21,868 nucleotides of DNA. Origin: Haplomitrium mnioides. Its lineage: Eukaryota; Marchantiophyta; Haplomitriopsida; Calobryales. The translations under genes were made by a program, and so were the position numbers. How positions within the stretch are numbered: the stretch's first letter is position 1; each line of letters starts with the position of its first letter. Positions 1-8,756 of the stretch are shown in pieces. The notes under the pieces are model-generated. The model saw only the letters and a list, made by a program, of their open reading frames with translations. It had not been told where the DNA came from and ran no database searches. The stretch covers positions 1-21,868 of the forward strand of contig JBNGIS010030854.1 of the NCBI GenBank assembly GCA_049999725.1, read 5' to 3'.

Positions 1-7
1 CAACTGC

Positions 8-130
8 CCTTGATATAGGAACCCTGAGCGGCTCCTTCCCTTCACTAAGGCATCGAAAAGTTTGATGTAGGAACATTGAGGGAGTCTATTTTACTTGACT
101 TGTGAAAAAGTTCGTTGTAAGAATACCGCA
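8..130 (+). repeat. degenerate short tandem repeat
   Basis: Two and a half related units follow each other. The first begins TTGATATAGGAACCCTGAG near 10, the second TTGATGTAGGAACATTGAG near 61, and a poorer third TTGTAAGAATACCG near 115. The period is about 52-55 bases and only the start of each unit is well conserved. Nothing suggests coding. Confidence 0.4.
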
Positions 131-261
131 GATCCATTTCAAACTTTTGGATGACGTCTTATGCGAACTTTCACTATCTCCTCCTCTTAGTTCGAATCGT
201 CAACATATCACCCTTTCGCCCGATTAGTTAGCCCTCTTCGGAAACCCTCTTAACCAGTCCG

Positions 262-313
262 TTCCACATCGGAAGGCAGATAAGATCCATCTTAAGTGGG
301 CTCTCCACTTAGG
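262..313 (+). other. CCACATCGG motif followed by a short inverted repeat
   Basis: TTCCACATCGGA at 262-273 resembles the CCACATCGG words often found in plant LTR and TRIM sequences. Just downstream, CTTAAGTGG (291-299) and CCACTTAGG (305-313) form a nine-pair stem with one G-T pair and a five-base loop. The function is unknown; both could be LTR regulatory or structural elements. Confidence 0.35.
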
Positions 314-1499
314 AAGGCTAGTTTCCGATCCATTCTTCGGATCAGACACCACGGAATTCTCGACCCCGACTCTTCTCTTGCGATCCCTTCAAATCCCACC
401 TCCCTCTTCTGCGCGATTTTCTTGCAAATCAATCCTCCCCCTTGCCGATTTTGGCGAGATCCTCCAGCCTTTCTCCCTGTTCGGTCTGTCCCACCTGATC
501 GATCAAACTTCCTCTTCCTACATTGCGAGTTCTTCCTTGCCTCAGGCCAGCTTCCTCACGATCAATTTCTGGGGGTCAATCCTCCCTGCACGATTCGGTC
601 TATGCCTCCTCCCACCTGCGCGATCTACTCTTCATCCTTCACGTGATTTCCTTTTACCTGCGCAATTCTCGCTTGGTGAATCCCTTCTCGATCCACTTCC
701 GTTTCCCTTCCACTCTCGATCCAACTCCTCTTCTACCTTCGATTAAATCTCCTCCACCTACATGCGTGAAATTCTCCTGCTGCGAACTTCCCCTTTCGAA
801 TCTTGTCCAAATCCTCTTCCTGTGCGGTCCCTCTGCAGCAGTGGTCGTCCTGCACTGATCTCTCTAGCTACGCGAATTCCTCATCCAAAATCAAATTGTC
901 CCCCTGCGCAACTTCTGCTTCCGGGTCGATCTTCTGCTGATCTGGTCTTCCTGCGACACATGCTCCCATTCATGGTTCACTGCGCTACCACGATTTGCGC
1001 GATTTGATTCCCTGGCAAAAAACCTCCCTACAATTCCATCTTGGCTCGACCCTTCCTTTGACGATCAACTCATCTCCCCCCCTACGCCTTCCGACCCCAA
1101 CTGCCATGCCTCTTTCAATTCATGTCCTCTCTCCTCACAATCCAATTTCCTCCTCAATCACGACTTCCGTGGGAACGCCATCCTCCCTTGGGCGATCCAA
1201 TGTTCCCCTCCAGACACTCGCTTCTGCTCTTCCCTGACCTCCGTGCTTCAATTTTCCCTCTTGCTCACAATTTCTCTCCTCTGGCGAATTCTTTGATCTC
1301 TCCTACACGCTCGCTCCCGTTGCAATCCCTTTGGCTGTTTGAATGTGGCTGATTGATCCCGTCGGATTGAGCTGTGCTGATCGATCCAGTCCATGCGAGC
1401 GATTCTCTCAGCCTGCGAAATCCTTGATTTGTGGTCTGGATCCGAGCAGAAGGTGGCCTCCCCATATCCCATAAGTTCTTCCCCGGAGAGTCGATGCCA

Positions 1500-1507
1500 T
1501 ATATAAA
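1500..1507 (+). promoter_or_regulatory. TATA box of the left LTR-like repeat
   Basis: TATATAAA is a perfect match to the plant TATA consensus on the plus strand. It lies in GC-rich sequence about 190 bases before the proposed LTR end, so transcription would start near 1535. The reverse strand reads TTTATATA, a poorer TATA box, which favours the plus orientation. Confidence 0.45.
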
Positions 1508-1607
1508 CCTCCCACTCCTTTGTTCTTTCGAGAGGCAGCCCCCTAGAGGGGTGTAAGGCCACCGCATTCCCTTCTCTGCCCCTGGACGGACCTAGCTCAG
1601 GGCAAAA

Positions 1608-1628
1608 CCCCCCCCCCCCCCCCCCCCC
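1608..1628 (+). repeat. uninterrupted run of 21 cytosines
   Basis: A C21 homopolymer is flanked on the left by AGGGCAAAA and on the right by TAGGGCAAG, so the word AGGGCAA occurs on both sides. Slippage here is likely, and the true length may differ between individuals or assemblies. Confidence 0.95.
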
Positions 1629-1734
1629 TAGGGCAAGCTGTCTTCCAAGATAGATAGTTAGGAAATTCATGGTCTTGGCTTGGCCCCCGACAATTAGAGC
1701 AGTTTTACTAAATTTTATCCCTATCCCTTTACTT

Positions 1735-3040
1735 TTACTTACTCCTCAGCATGTCTTGAGCCCTGTCTGTGTACATTGGAAGCATTTTTGGAAAAAATTG
1801 CATGAAGTACCTTAACACCCGGCTGACACATATCAATGGTTTCTTGTAAGTATCGAAAGATACGTTAAATACCATTCCAATTTTGAATAAATGGTTGTGA
1901 ACTATGCCTAGCAAGCAAGTTTTAGATAAAAGCAATGTCAGGTCGAGTTAGGTTAGCATGAAAGATAAGAGTGCCAGTGGGTAATAGATAAGGCATCATA
2001 TTCAAGTAAGGGCTCATTTGCATTTCTCTTCCAGAAAATATCTTTATCTCTATCCAATGTACGAACCTCTATAGGAGATATAAGTGGATGAGATTTATTG
2101 ATGCTAAATTGTTTATGGATTTTTTTTTGAATATGTACTTTGATGAAAAAATATGCCATCTCTTAAGTGCTCAAATTGAAGTCCTAAGCAATAGTTGGTC
2201 TTTTCAATATCCCGCATGTCAAAAAATTTCTCTATATTTCAATGGTATGCTCAAGTAAGGATTTGTGAACAAAAAATTAATGTCATCAATCTATATAGCA
2301 ACAATTATAAATTCCTTATTGATGTCATTGATGAATAAGCTTGGTTCTATATCCTCATGGTAAAATCCCATGGCCAGCATCTCATCTTGAAATCTCTTTT
2401 ATATTATCTAACAGTTTTGGCTCAAGTTTACAAATAGATCTCATGATCTGGACAACATATCCATCTTTTGTCACTAGCATGAATTGACACATAAGAAAGG
2501 CTAAAGGTCTACTCATTGATAAATGCATTTCATGGACTAAAAGTCCTCGTCCGACACTCACTCCACTAGGCCTCATCATGGTTGGAGGTGTAGAAGTAGA
2601 TTTGTTGCTTTAAAGTTTCCCCTTGGAGACATGCTCCTCTTGAACATGATAGATATTTCTGGCAATTAGCTGTGAGGGTGCTTTCATATAGATCTAGGTA
2701 TCTAATAGCCCATAAAGGTATGCTATCACTACATCCATATGATGTGTAATGAGCTTACATCCTAGGGAAAATCCAACTAGAAAGCAATAAGTGATAACAT
2801 CTATAGTAGAGGTGTATGTGAAATCAAAGTCTCTCCCAAGTATCTCTGTGTAGCTTTTGACTACAAAGCGTGCCTTGCATTTGACAATTTTTCCTTTAGC
2901 ATTACGGCCTTTGACAAAAATATATTGATATCCAATTAAATAAGCGATAGGAGGTGCTGAGACTACACATCCAAACACTTTATACTTTAGCTCATTGAAT
3001 CCAATTCTTGATTCATTGCTTTTTCCCACTCCTATCACTC
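1735..3040 (-). pseudogene. copia reverse transcriptase and RNase H remnant
   Basis: RT is recognised from GRNAKGKIVKCKARFVVKSY and from HHMDVVIAYLYGLLD, which holds the first catalytic Asp. The YVDD box survives only as stop-I-D-D (2282-2293): the Tyr codon reads TAG. RNase H side blocks include LTRPDIAF and LARHSSQP before 1890, in another frame. Between the MDVV block and the part matching the RSLYGLKQSGRMW region (near 2400-2450) there are about 200 extra bases, coding-like but unlike RT. The pseudogene ends in a stop near 1735. Confidence 0.88.
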
Positions 3041-3951
3041 AAGATTTCTTGTGCTATCATCTATTTGAACACCTATTTGAACACTCATTCATTTCCATAT
3101 AGTCACAATATTCATAGAGTGAGTATAAATTTCTTTAATTTTTTTTTTATCTCAAAAAGAGTAATAGTTGGTTGAGATATAGAGGGAAATATCCTTTGAT
3201 TCAAAATTTTTCATCAAGGTTGAGAGTCTTCTACATCTAGAGATCAATCTTTCTTTATCCTAAGTGGTTGATCAAATTTTGGTTTTGTTAACCCTTGCAA
3301 ACGTGCAGGGACATTCTCAATAGGTATGTGTGATCTAATCACCTTTGGAATCTCATTAAATGAGTTTAGCAATTGTTTGACTGTCTTAGTCAAATGTAGT
3401 AATCTCTTGACTTCATTGTCACATTGCCTTATTCTTTGATTATTCTATAGAGTGGATGATGTCACCCATGGTTTTTCTTTTGGTATTGAGGATGACTAGT
3501 TTTGTTCTTCAAACAAATATGGGAAGATGTTCTCATAAAAGTAAAAATCTACAAATCTCGCTTAAAGTATAGCTATTGTAGATGGCTCCAGATAGTGTAT
3601 AATAAAAGGAGAATTATATTTGATATATATGCCTTTTTGTCTTTGAGGACTATCTTGGTTATTTTTGGTCCCATGATAACTACAAGAATATGGCATCTAA
3701 AAGTATGTAGGTGAGATCAATTGAGAGTAGTCTCAAAGGCAAGTTGGTGAGGAGTGAAGGAATTGAAAGACGATGGCAAATATTTCAATAGTGATACATC
3801 ATGGAATATTACATGACCTCAACTAAAGCCAACAATTTGGTTTGCATTAGCATACATCATGCAATCATTTGTATGTTGCAAATAGCTCGTTTACCAATGT
3901 CATTTTGGAAGTAGACATATGTCTATGAGTATTAGATATTAATGTCTATAG
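3041..3951 (-). pseudogene. copia integrase-RT linker, heavily decayed
   Basis: This stretch lies between the readable integrase core and RT and has no long frame on the minus strand. Short pieces still fit the expected linker, such as SHIPIENVPARLQG near 3290-3340, like the SHIPAxNxPxR segment that precedes RT in this lineage. The plus-strand frame at 3502-3714 is low-complexity and is considered a shadow. Confidence 0.6.
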
Positions 3952-4720
3952 TCATTCAAAAATTATCAAATGTCTTGGACTTAAATTCTCCGCATTGTCA
4001 ACTTTGGGAATTTTGATCGGGTTATTTGGAAATTGAATCTTCAATTTCATAATATGTGTCAGAATTCTAAGAAAGACTAAATTTTGGGTAGAAAGTAAAG
4101 AGATTTGAGACCACTTAGAAGAAGCACAGATGACAACCAAGAAATATCTAAAGAGACCACTAGGTGGGTCTATAGGACCACACATATTTGCATGGATTCT
4201 CTCAAGAAATTTAGAAATATTTGTAAAAGTCTTGGATGTCAATGGTTGAAGGACCAACTTTCCTTGAGTCCATTTGATGCATGGTTTCATAATTAATCAA
4301 GGTATATATATGCGAGACTGTTTTGGGTAAGCAAAAAATGCATCTTTTATTATTATTCCTTTAAGAGTCCTCTGTAAAATATGTAAAACTTCTTGGTCTC
4401 TATGTGTGCTTGCATGAACATAAAAGCTACTCTCATGTTTGTCTTTGAAACTTACTAAATTCCTAGTAGCGCTAGGTGTATGTATAAAAGATTTAATATT
4501 TAGAGCTATTCCTTGTGGTAGTTTGATATTTGCTAGTATGTGTTGTTTTTCTATCTGATTACTTCCCATGATAGTTGTCATTTGTTGATGTAATGGTGTA
4601 ATTTTTGAGAAATGTCATATGTACTTCAGATGATATAGTGTGAGTGCTCCAATTGTCAACTATACAAGTTTTGTTGTCCTCAAGAGAAAGCATGCGCGAG
4701 TTTCCGTTGATTATATGTTT
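3952..4720 (-). pseudogene. copia protease, GAG-pre-integrase and integrase remnant
   Basis: The upstream end keeps a damaged aspartic-protease start (VDNWSTHTI) where this copia lineage usually has a C-(L/I)-VDS-x-(T/S)THTI type motif. Next comes a pre-integrase stretch with TPSATRNLVSFKD, comparable to the TRTLLSYRDI region. The integrase core begins IHANMCGPIDPPSGLFRYF, the usual (I)HGD(I)CGPIxPxxGxFRYF block, but the first catalytic Asp is replaced (GD to AN). A later VDNAENL corresponds to the second catalytic Asp (usual LDNAGEF). The C-terminal third of integrase, with the Glu, is not readable in one frame. Confidence 0.85.
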
Positions 4721-4799
4721 CTCTAGCAGATCAATATCATTCTCAATGTAGTCACTTAAAGTGTAATTTGCTGATTATTATTATTATTTTTTGGTCCAT

Positions 4800-5265
4800 G
4801 TACTTCTTCAATTCATAATAGTTATGCTATTTGTAAGAAAATAGAGAGGAGTGAAGGAGATGGTAGTGACTATTAAAGAGAGATCACCTATTAGTGAAGA
4901 TTGGTATAAGATCACTTTTATGGTTGAACCATCTTGTAGTGAAGTGGTATTAAGATTACTTACCTTTGAAGTCACTTTTAGAGAAGTAGAATAAGATCAC
5001 TTTTAGTGTTGCAATTGAAAGTGACTTGTTAGTAAAGGAAATAAGATGACACCTTCTTCTCAAGTATAAATAGAAGGGTTTCACTACCCAACTCCTCATT
5101 CTAGAGTTCCTTTCAATTTGGTTATGTTGTTTGGATGTTTTCTTTCTTGGCTTTTTCTTGTCTTATTGGCATTTGATTGCCTCATCGACGTGTGGTTGAA
5201 TAGCTCCATTAGATTTATCTTTGAGGTCTTACTCATTTGGAGTTTTCTTTTGAGTTCTTTTACAT
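4800..5265 (+). repeat. Copia-type LTR, plus strand (left boundary approximate)
   Basis: The right end is set by a primer-site-like TTGGTATCACAAC immediately after it, and a TATA box lies about 195 bases upstream of that end. The U3 part contains related short units: ATAAGATCACTTTTATGG near 4907 and ATAAGATCACTTTTAGTG near 4991, with GAAGTCACTTTTAGAG between them, possibly enhancer-like subrepeats. The orientation is opposite to the copia fragment on its left, so it belongs to a different insertion. The left boundary is a guess, and no partner LTR is visible. Confidence 0.6.
5065..5072 (+). promoter_or_regulatory. TATA box of the copia LTR
   Basis: TATAAATA is preceded by CTCAAG and followed by GAAGGGTTTCACTACCC, a usual plant retrotransposon arrangement. 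Transcription would begin close to 5095-5100, leaving about 170 bases of R-U5 before the primer-binding site. Confidence 0.55.
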
Positions 5266-5277
5266 TGGTATCACAAC
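5266..5277 (+). other. Primer-binding site like tRNA-iMet
   Basis: TGGTATCACAAC matches the first eight bases of the usual plant copia primer site TGGTATCAGAGC, which pairs with the 3' end of initiator methionine tRNA. The last four bases are diverged. A run of T and then an ATG at 5305 follow, the normal order of primer site, leader and gag. Confidence 0.65.
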
Positions 5278-5304
5278 TATGGGTCTTTTTTTGGTGGAGG
5301 TTAG

Positions 5305-5460
5305 ATGGAGAATCAAGGGGTGGTGCTTCAAGCAACGCAACAATAAATTGAAGTTCAACATTTCTCTTGCCTTTAAATGTTCAAATGCAAGTGGAAGAAA
5401 GAGAAATGTTTTGAGAAAAAGAGAGTCATATATGGTTTCTAAAGCCAAAAACATTTGATA
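5305..5460 (+). pseudogene. Remnant of the copia gag start
   Basis: A reading frame begins with ATG at 5305 as MENQGVVLQATQQ and hits a stop 13 codons later. Its position 28 bases after the primer site fits a copia gag start. The downstream sequence to about 5460 is lysine-rich in another frame and does not resemble the usual gag domain. The rest of this element is absent. Confidence 0.4.
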
Positions 5461-5533
5461 GGAAGACGGTTTTTGAAGTATATGAGAATTTCTTGTTTGA
5501 TTGTCAAAAATAATTTAAAGCTAAACACATGAG

Positions 5534-6026
5534 AGTTGTCGTGTGTATACACATCACTTACATAACTACATTGTCTACACACCTTCTATGACATCCACAA
5601 ACAACAACAGAGAAAAACAAACAATTGAGTCTCATGCACATACAATGCATGAGACTCGACAATTGTTTTTCTTGAGTGATACCTTCTCAAGAAATTCAAA
5701 TGTTGATCCTTCCAATATCAAAACCAATGCACATTTGCTTACAGGGAATCCACGCTTGTCTAAGAACTGCAATACCTCAACTCTCCTTTTGGTTCATATG
5801 AAGTGTTATCAAATGATAACCTTTTGATGAGAATACATAGACTCATATACTTAGGCACAAAAAGATGAAAAAAAATTAAAATACCTAAAAATAGAAATCT
5901 ACATGGAATGGTGTGATAGTTATCGTGTACATACACATTGCTTACAAAACTACATCATCTACACACATTCTATGACATCTACAAACATAGAGAACAACAA
6001 ACAATTGAGTCTCATGCGCATAAAAC
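5534..6026 (+). repeat. ~110-bp direct duplication, copies at 5534-5645 and 5918-6026
   Basis: Both copies run through CTACACAC, TTCTATGACATC and finish in CAAACAATTGAGTCTCATG, with about 80-85 percent identity by eye and a few indels. They are about 384 bases apart. They lie just beyond the 3' end of the minus-strand gypsy polyprotein, where its 3' LTR would be expected, so they may be subrepeats inside that LTR. A TGTTAGGGAACTTGACC on the minus strand beginning at 6067 could be the LTR start. Apart from this and the foldback, 5460-6200 shows no gene. Confidence 0.6.
5612..5671. repeat. Foldback (inverted repeat) with seven-base loop
   Basis: GAGTCTCATGCA (5627-5638) pairs perfectly with TGCATGAGACTC (5646-5657) around the loop CATACAA. 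Outside this, CAATT and GAAAAACAA pair with ACAATTG and TTTTTC after small bulges, so the stem extends to 5612 and 5671. The left arm is the end of the ~110-bp repeat; the second copy of that repeat near 6025 lacks the right arm. Confidence 0.8.
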
Positions 6027-6203
6027 CCAAATATTACCTCTCTAGCTGGTGGTCAAGTTCCCTAACACTAGCTAGCCATCTATCTCTTAGAAAATTGATG
6101 TACACCTATTGATGCAAAGATTAGGAGGTCAAGTGCAATGGAGCTTCATCATTCACCTTTTGTATTCTATGCCAACTCTAGAACTCAATGGAAACTAGTT
6201 GTT

Positions 6204-8045
6204 CTATGAATAATGAGAGCAAAACCATGATTTGTCAAGAATAGTAGCCAATGAAGGCATCAAACATGATATGTCAAGAATAGTAGCCAATGAAGGCATC
6301 AAACAAGATATATGCCATCCTATAGAACATCTGCCACAAATCAACATAGTGCTTGCTCCCTTAGAAGAACCATATAGCATACATTTCAAACTTGCATAAA
6401 CTTATGCCACACTTGGGTCCATAGTGTCGTCGATGTTTGGAAGGTGATAAGATGCACAATTGCACAAATTGTCCTCCAAAATTATACCATCACATCTCTT
6501 CAGCTTCATAACTTGCAAAGACAATACCTCACGTACACGTAGAATCCATTGCCCAACAGTGACATCAAGTATAGTGGGTGTTATCTATTGTAAGTACACA
6601 TAATCACCATGATGAAACCTTTGAATCTTATTGCAATATCCACCTCCTCGCATGGTAGCATATCATAAAGTATCATGATGTTGAGCAATGGCAAGGTTGT
6701 CAAATGCTAAGGGCATAACTCTTTCAAACACTTGAGCTCTCTCTGAACATGCCTGCACCCAAACATTTGGATCATTATGATCCCTCACCATAGTGATATC
6801 ATGTCAAATAGAAGAGGGTAAATCAAGTTCCATCTCATATAATAGAAATTAAGGTGAAAAAGATGCAAAAGATGTTGGCTTACTAAACTTGTAACCCATA
6901 ACAAACAACTGTAATTGGAGATCTCAATCTCCATGGTGACCAGCTTGCAAGCCATATTTGCGCAATGCTCTCTTCACCATTTGAACTACTTTCTCAACAT
7001 CCCATCTACCTTAGAATGATATCTAGATTTAGTACAGTGATTAATGAGTGCTTGCTCACACAAAACTTCAAACTCGCCTCAAAATTCCACACCCTGATCT
7101 GTCAACACTTCAGTAGGTGCTCCAAAATGATTGAGAACTCAATCCAAGAAAGTGACAACCACTCCTCCGTTGGTCTTTTCTGGCAATACTACCAACTTAA
7201 TCCACTTAGAGAAATGCTCCACATCATCAACACATACCCATTGTGCCACTAAGTCAAAGGCAAGGGACTTGCAAAATCCAAACTCCAACAATATCCCAAA
7301 CCCATGATAAGTAGTGGCTACAACTTAGGAGTGGGAGCATTGAATTTTGCTCAGACTCTATCACACACCACACACTTGGCGACCCGCTACTGTACATCGG
7401 TGTTCATACCCCACCACCAGTATTGTGTCTGCAACAATTTATATGTGCCCTTCACCTCAAAATGTTCCAACTTCTTATTGGTATGATATACTTGTGCAAG
7501 ACGCTGCATTGGTTTAGACACAACACATACCTTCCCCATCAGTCTAGGCTTGCAAAATCTAAGCCTCTTCCCACCTAAATCTCTTGGCTTGTTGTTGGAC
7601 TTTATCTCTCTCCTTGGTATCAAGCTATCCACTCAAAAAACCTGTGTAGACACTCCAACACATGCCTATCATTGTGAATATCATGATCCAAGTTAGAATC
7701 CTCAACTATGTCTCATGTTGAGGTCTTAACAACATATTTATCAGTAGGGTTAGCCACCAATCCACTCCAAGCTGGCATCCAAGAAAAAAAGGTAGATGCA
7801 TGCCAACGTGGCCCCATCTCTTTATTGAACTTCTCATGCCAACGTGCACTAGTCTCATCATGTTGGCTTGTGGATGGGTTATGGCTCAATCCATCTACAT
7901 CCAAGTTGGTTGTACAAAGTTTATGAACCACTTGGAAGTTGTACTCTTGCAACAACAATGCCCACATGGCAAGCTTGCTTGTGAGTTTATAAGATTCTAT
8001 CAACCATGTAAGAAGCTGATGATCAATGACCAAAATCAACTGCTA
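6204..8045 (-). pseudogene. Ty3/gypsy pol 3' part: RNase H, integrase, PHD-like finger
   Basis: The minus strand begins abruptly near 8045 with RNase H: VIDHQLLTWLIES, KLAMWALLLQEYNFQVVHK and DGLSHNPS, clearly the gypsy pattern TDHQPL-W(L) ... ALLLQEYDFEVVHR. The integrase zinc finger follows at 7340-7500 (H-H and CVVC), with YKLLQTQYWWWGMNTDVQ. The core then shows EHFSKWIKLVVLPEK and LTDQGVEF, carrying the second catalytic Asp. The protein ends in a cysteine-rich segment (STMLICGRC, GWHISCLMPSLA, WFC) resembling a PHD finger. Stops and frame changes are frequent. RT is missing upstream. Probably the same element as the methyltransferase-bearing part at 18900-21190. Confidence 0.88.
6233..6310 (-). 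repeat. 39-bp in-frame tandem duplication in the PHD-like finger
   Basis: Positions 6233-6271 and 6272-6310 are two adjacent copies differing at one base. Because 39 is divisible by three, the frame is kept and SCLMPSLATILD is repeated at the protein level. The extra 13 residues sit between two zinc-ligand cysteines, so the finger fold would be disturbed. The near identity makes this a late event. Confidence 0.93.
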
Positions 8046-8445
8046 CTTTGAACCAAGAATTGGTACTGAGTTTTTATTTCATTTGGTATTTGCAAAACCC
8101 AATTTTCAAATTTTAACATCAAAATAACCAATTTGACGCTAATAATATTTTTTTGCAAAATAAATGTAGTTTTTTAACATCCAAATTTCTTATTTCACAT
8201 ATGCATTGTGTTGAAAATTCTTTTTATGAGAATTTTACCAAAATTGCATTCACAATTTTTTCTTTAAAAATGATGAGCATCACGAAACAGAATGTATACT
8301 AAACTTACAAGAAAATTTTTGCTAAATATTATTAAGTTTAACAATGATATTTTCAATTTAACAAATTGATCAAAACATTCAAATCTTATTAGAAACATAT
8401 TCAATAAAAAAAAATGTTAAGGTATGAAAGGACTTTGAACTATAG
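8046..8445. other. AT-rich spacer without recognisable gene
   Basis: This is A/T-rich sequence with many stops in all frames, starting where the gypsy RNase H homology ends. It should contain the left edge of the two-gene AT-rich unit, but I see no convincing terminal inverted repeat or target duplication. Confidence 0.6.
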
Positions 8446-8756
8446 TCTGGAATGATGAAGCTCATGCACGCGTGGAATGCTTAAGCTCTTGCATGCACGA
8501 ACTTTGAACTAGAACCCTAAGGTGTATGCAACCATGGATTGATGAAGCCATTGTCTGAATAGACTGCTAAAGCTAATGCGTGCATGGACTACTAAATCCC
8601 ATGTATGCATGGATAGCTAAACCCAAAGGATAGTTGGTTTGCTAAAGCTCATGCACACATGTAATACAAAAACCCATAGGCGCATGGACTGCTCAAGCCT
8701 ACACGCGCAGGGATTGTTGAAGCCCTTGCATGCATGGACTACTGAAACTCATGATT
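8446..8756 (+). repeat. Degenerate minisatellite, GCATGGACT-type units
   Basis: About eight loosely conserved units of 35-40 bases combine a CATGC(A/G)(C/T)GCATGG core with ACTGCTAAAGC(T/C) or ACTACTGAAAC. Examples are GCATGGACTACTAAATCCC near 8582, GCATGGACTGCTCAAGCC near 8682 and GCATGGACTACTGAAACTC near 8732. Related words recur in introns and flanks up to about 17340. The array lies downstream of the methyltransferase-like gene. Confidence 0.7.

Larger units (their letters stand above)
1..1691 (+). repeat. GC/pyrimidine-rich repeat, probable LTR (left end outside window)
   Basis: This stretch is far richer in C and T on the plus strand than the AT-rich DNA to its right. The change is abrupt at about 1691, where the plus strand reads GGCCCCCGACA; its complement starts TGTCGGGGGCC. 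That is a common terminal sequence of plant LTRs. A TATATAAA at 1500-1507 lies about 190 bases before this boundary, which suits a plus-strand LTR with a long U3 and a short R-U5. From about 375 to 1010, related words such as CTGCGCGATT, CTGCGCAATT and CGATC recur at irregular spacing, so the interior looks like a degenerate repeat. Open frames here have biased composition and resemble no protein I know. No second copy is visible, so the LTR identity is inferred. Confidence 0.45.
1735..4720 (-). mobile_element. Decayed Ty1/copia retrotransposon, protease to RNase H
   Basis: Read on the minus strand, the domains come in copia order: protease (about 4600-4720), GAG-pre-integrase (4297-4581), integrase core (3952-4290), reverse transcriptase (about 2180-3040) and RNase H (1735-2160). 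Integrase before RT is diagnostic of Ty1/copia rather than gypsy. Every domain needs frame changes or passes stop codons, so the element cannot make a polyprotein. No gag and no matching pair of LTRs were found. The right side meets a plus-strand copia LTR near 4800, and the left side stops about 45 bases from the GC-rich LTR-like block, so this is a truncated internal fragment. Confidence 0.9.

Noticed and set aside
296-1352. Overlapping open frames of 76-122 codons on the plus strand, rich in Pro, Ser, Leu and Phe
   Set aside because: They arise from pyrimidine-rich repeat sequence, overlap in several frames and contain no known domain.
1248-1670. 140-codon minus-strand frame with a poly-Gly tract
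   Set aside because: The Gly run is the C21 homopolymer read in reverse, and the frame covers the proposed LTR TATA and end; no domain is evident.
5096-5458. Overlapping frames on both strands in the copia LTR
   Set aside because: They lie over TATA, primer site and leader signals and have no similarity to known proteins; the short gag start at 5305 explains the region better.
5612-5671. Foldback considered as a microRNA precursor
   Set aside because: The stem is short and the left arm belongs to a duplicated repeat; without small-RNA data a MITE-like or template-switch origin is as likely.
6965-8051. Plus-strand frames opposite the gypsy polyprotein
   Set aside because: They are antisense to clear RNase H and integrase homology and have no features of their own.
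8446-8756. Array considered as a CRISPR-like or centromeric satellite array
   Set aside because: Units are too variable in length and sequence, no fixed spacer pattern exists, and the context is plant nuclear DNA.
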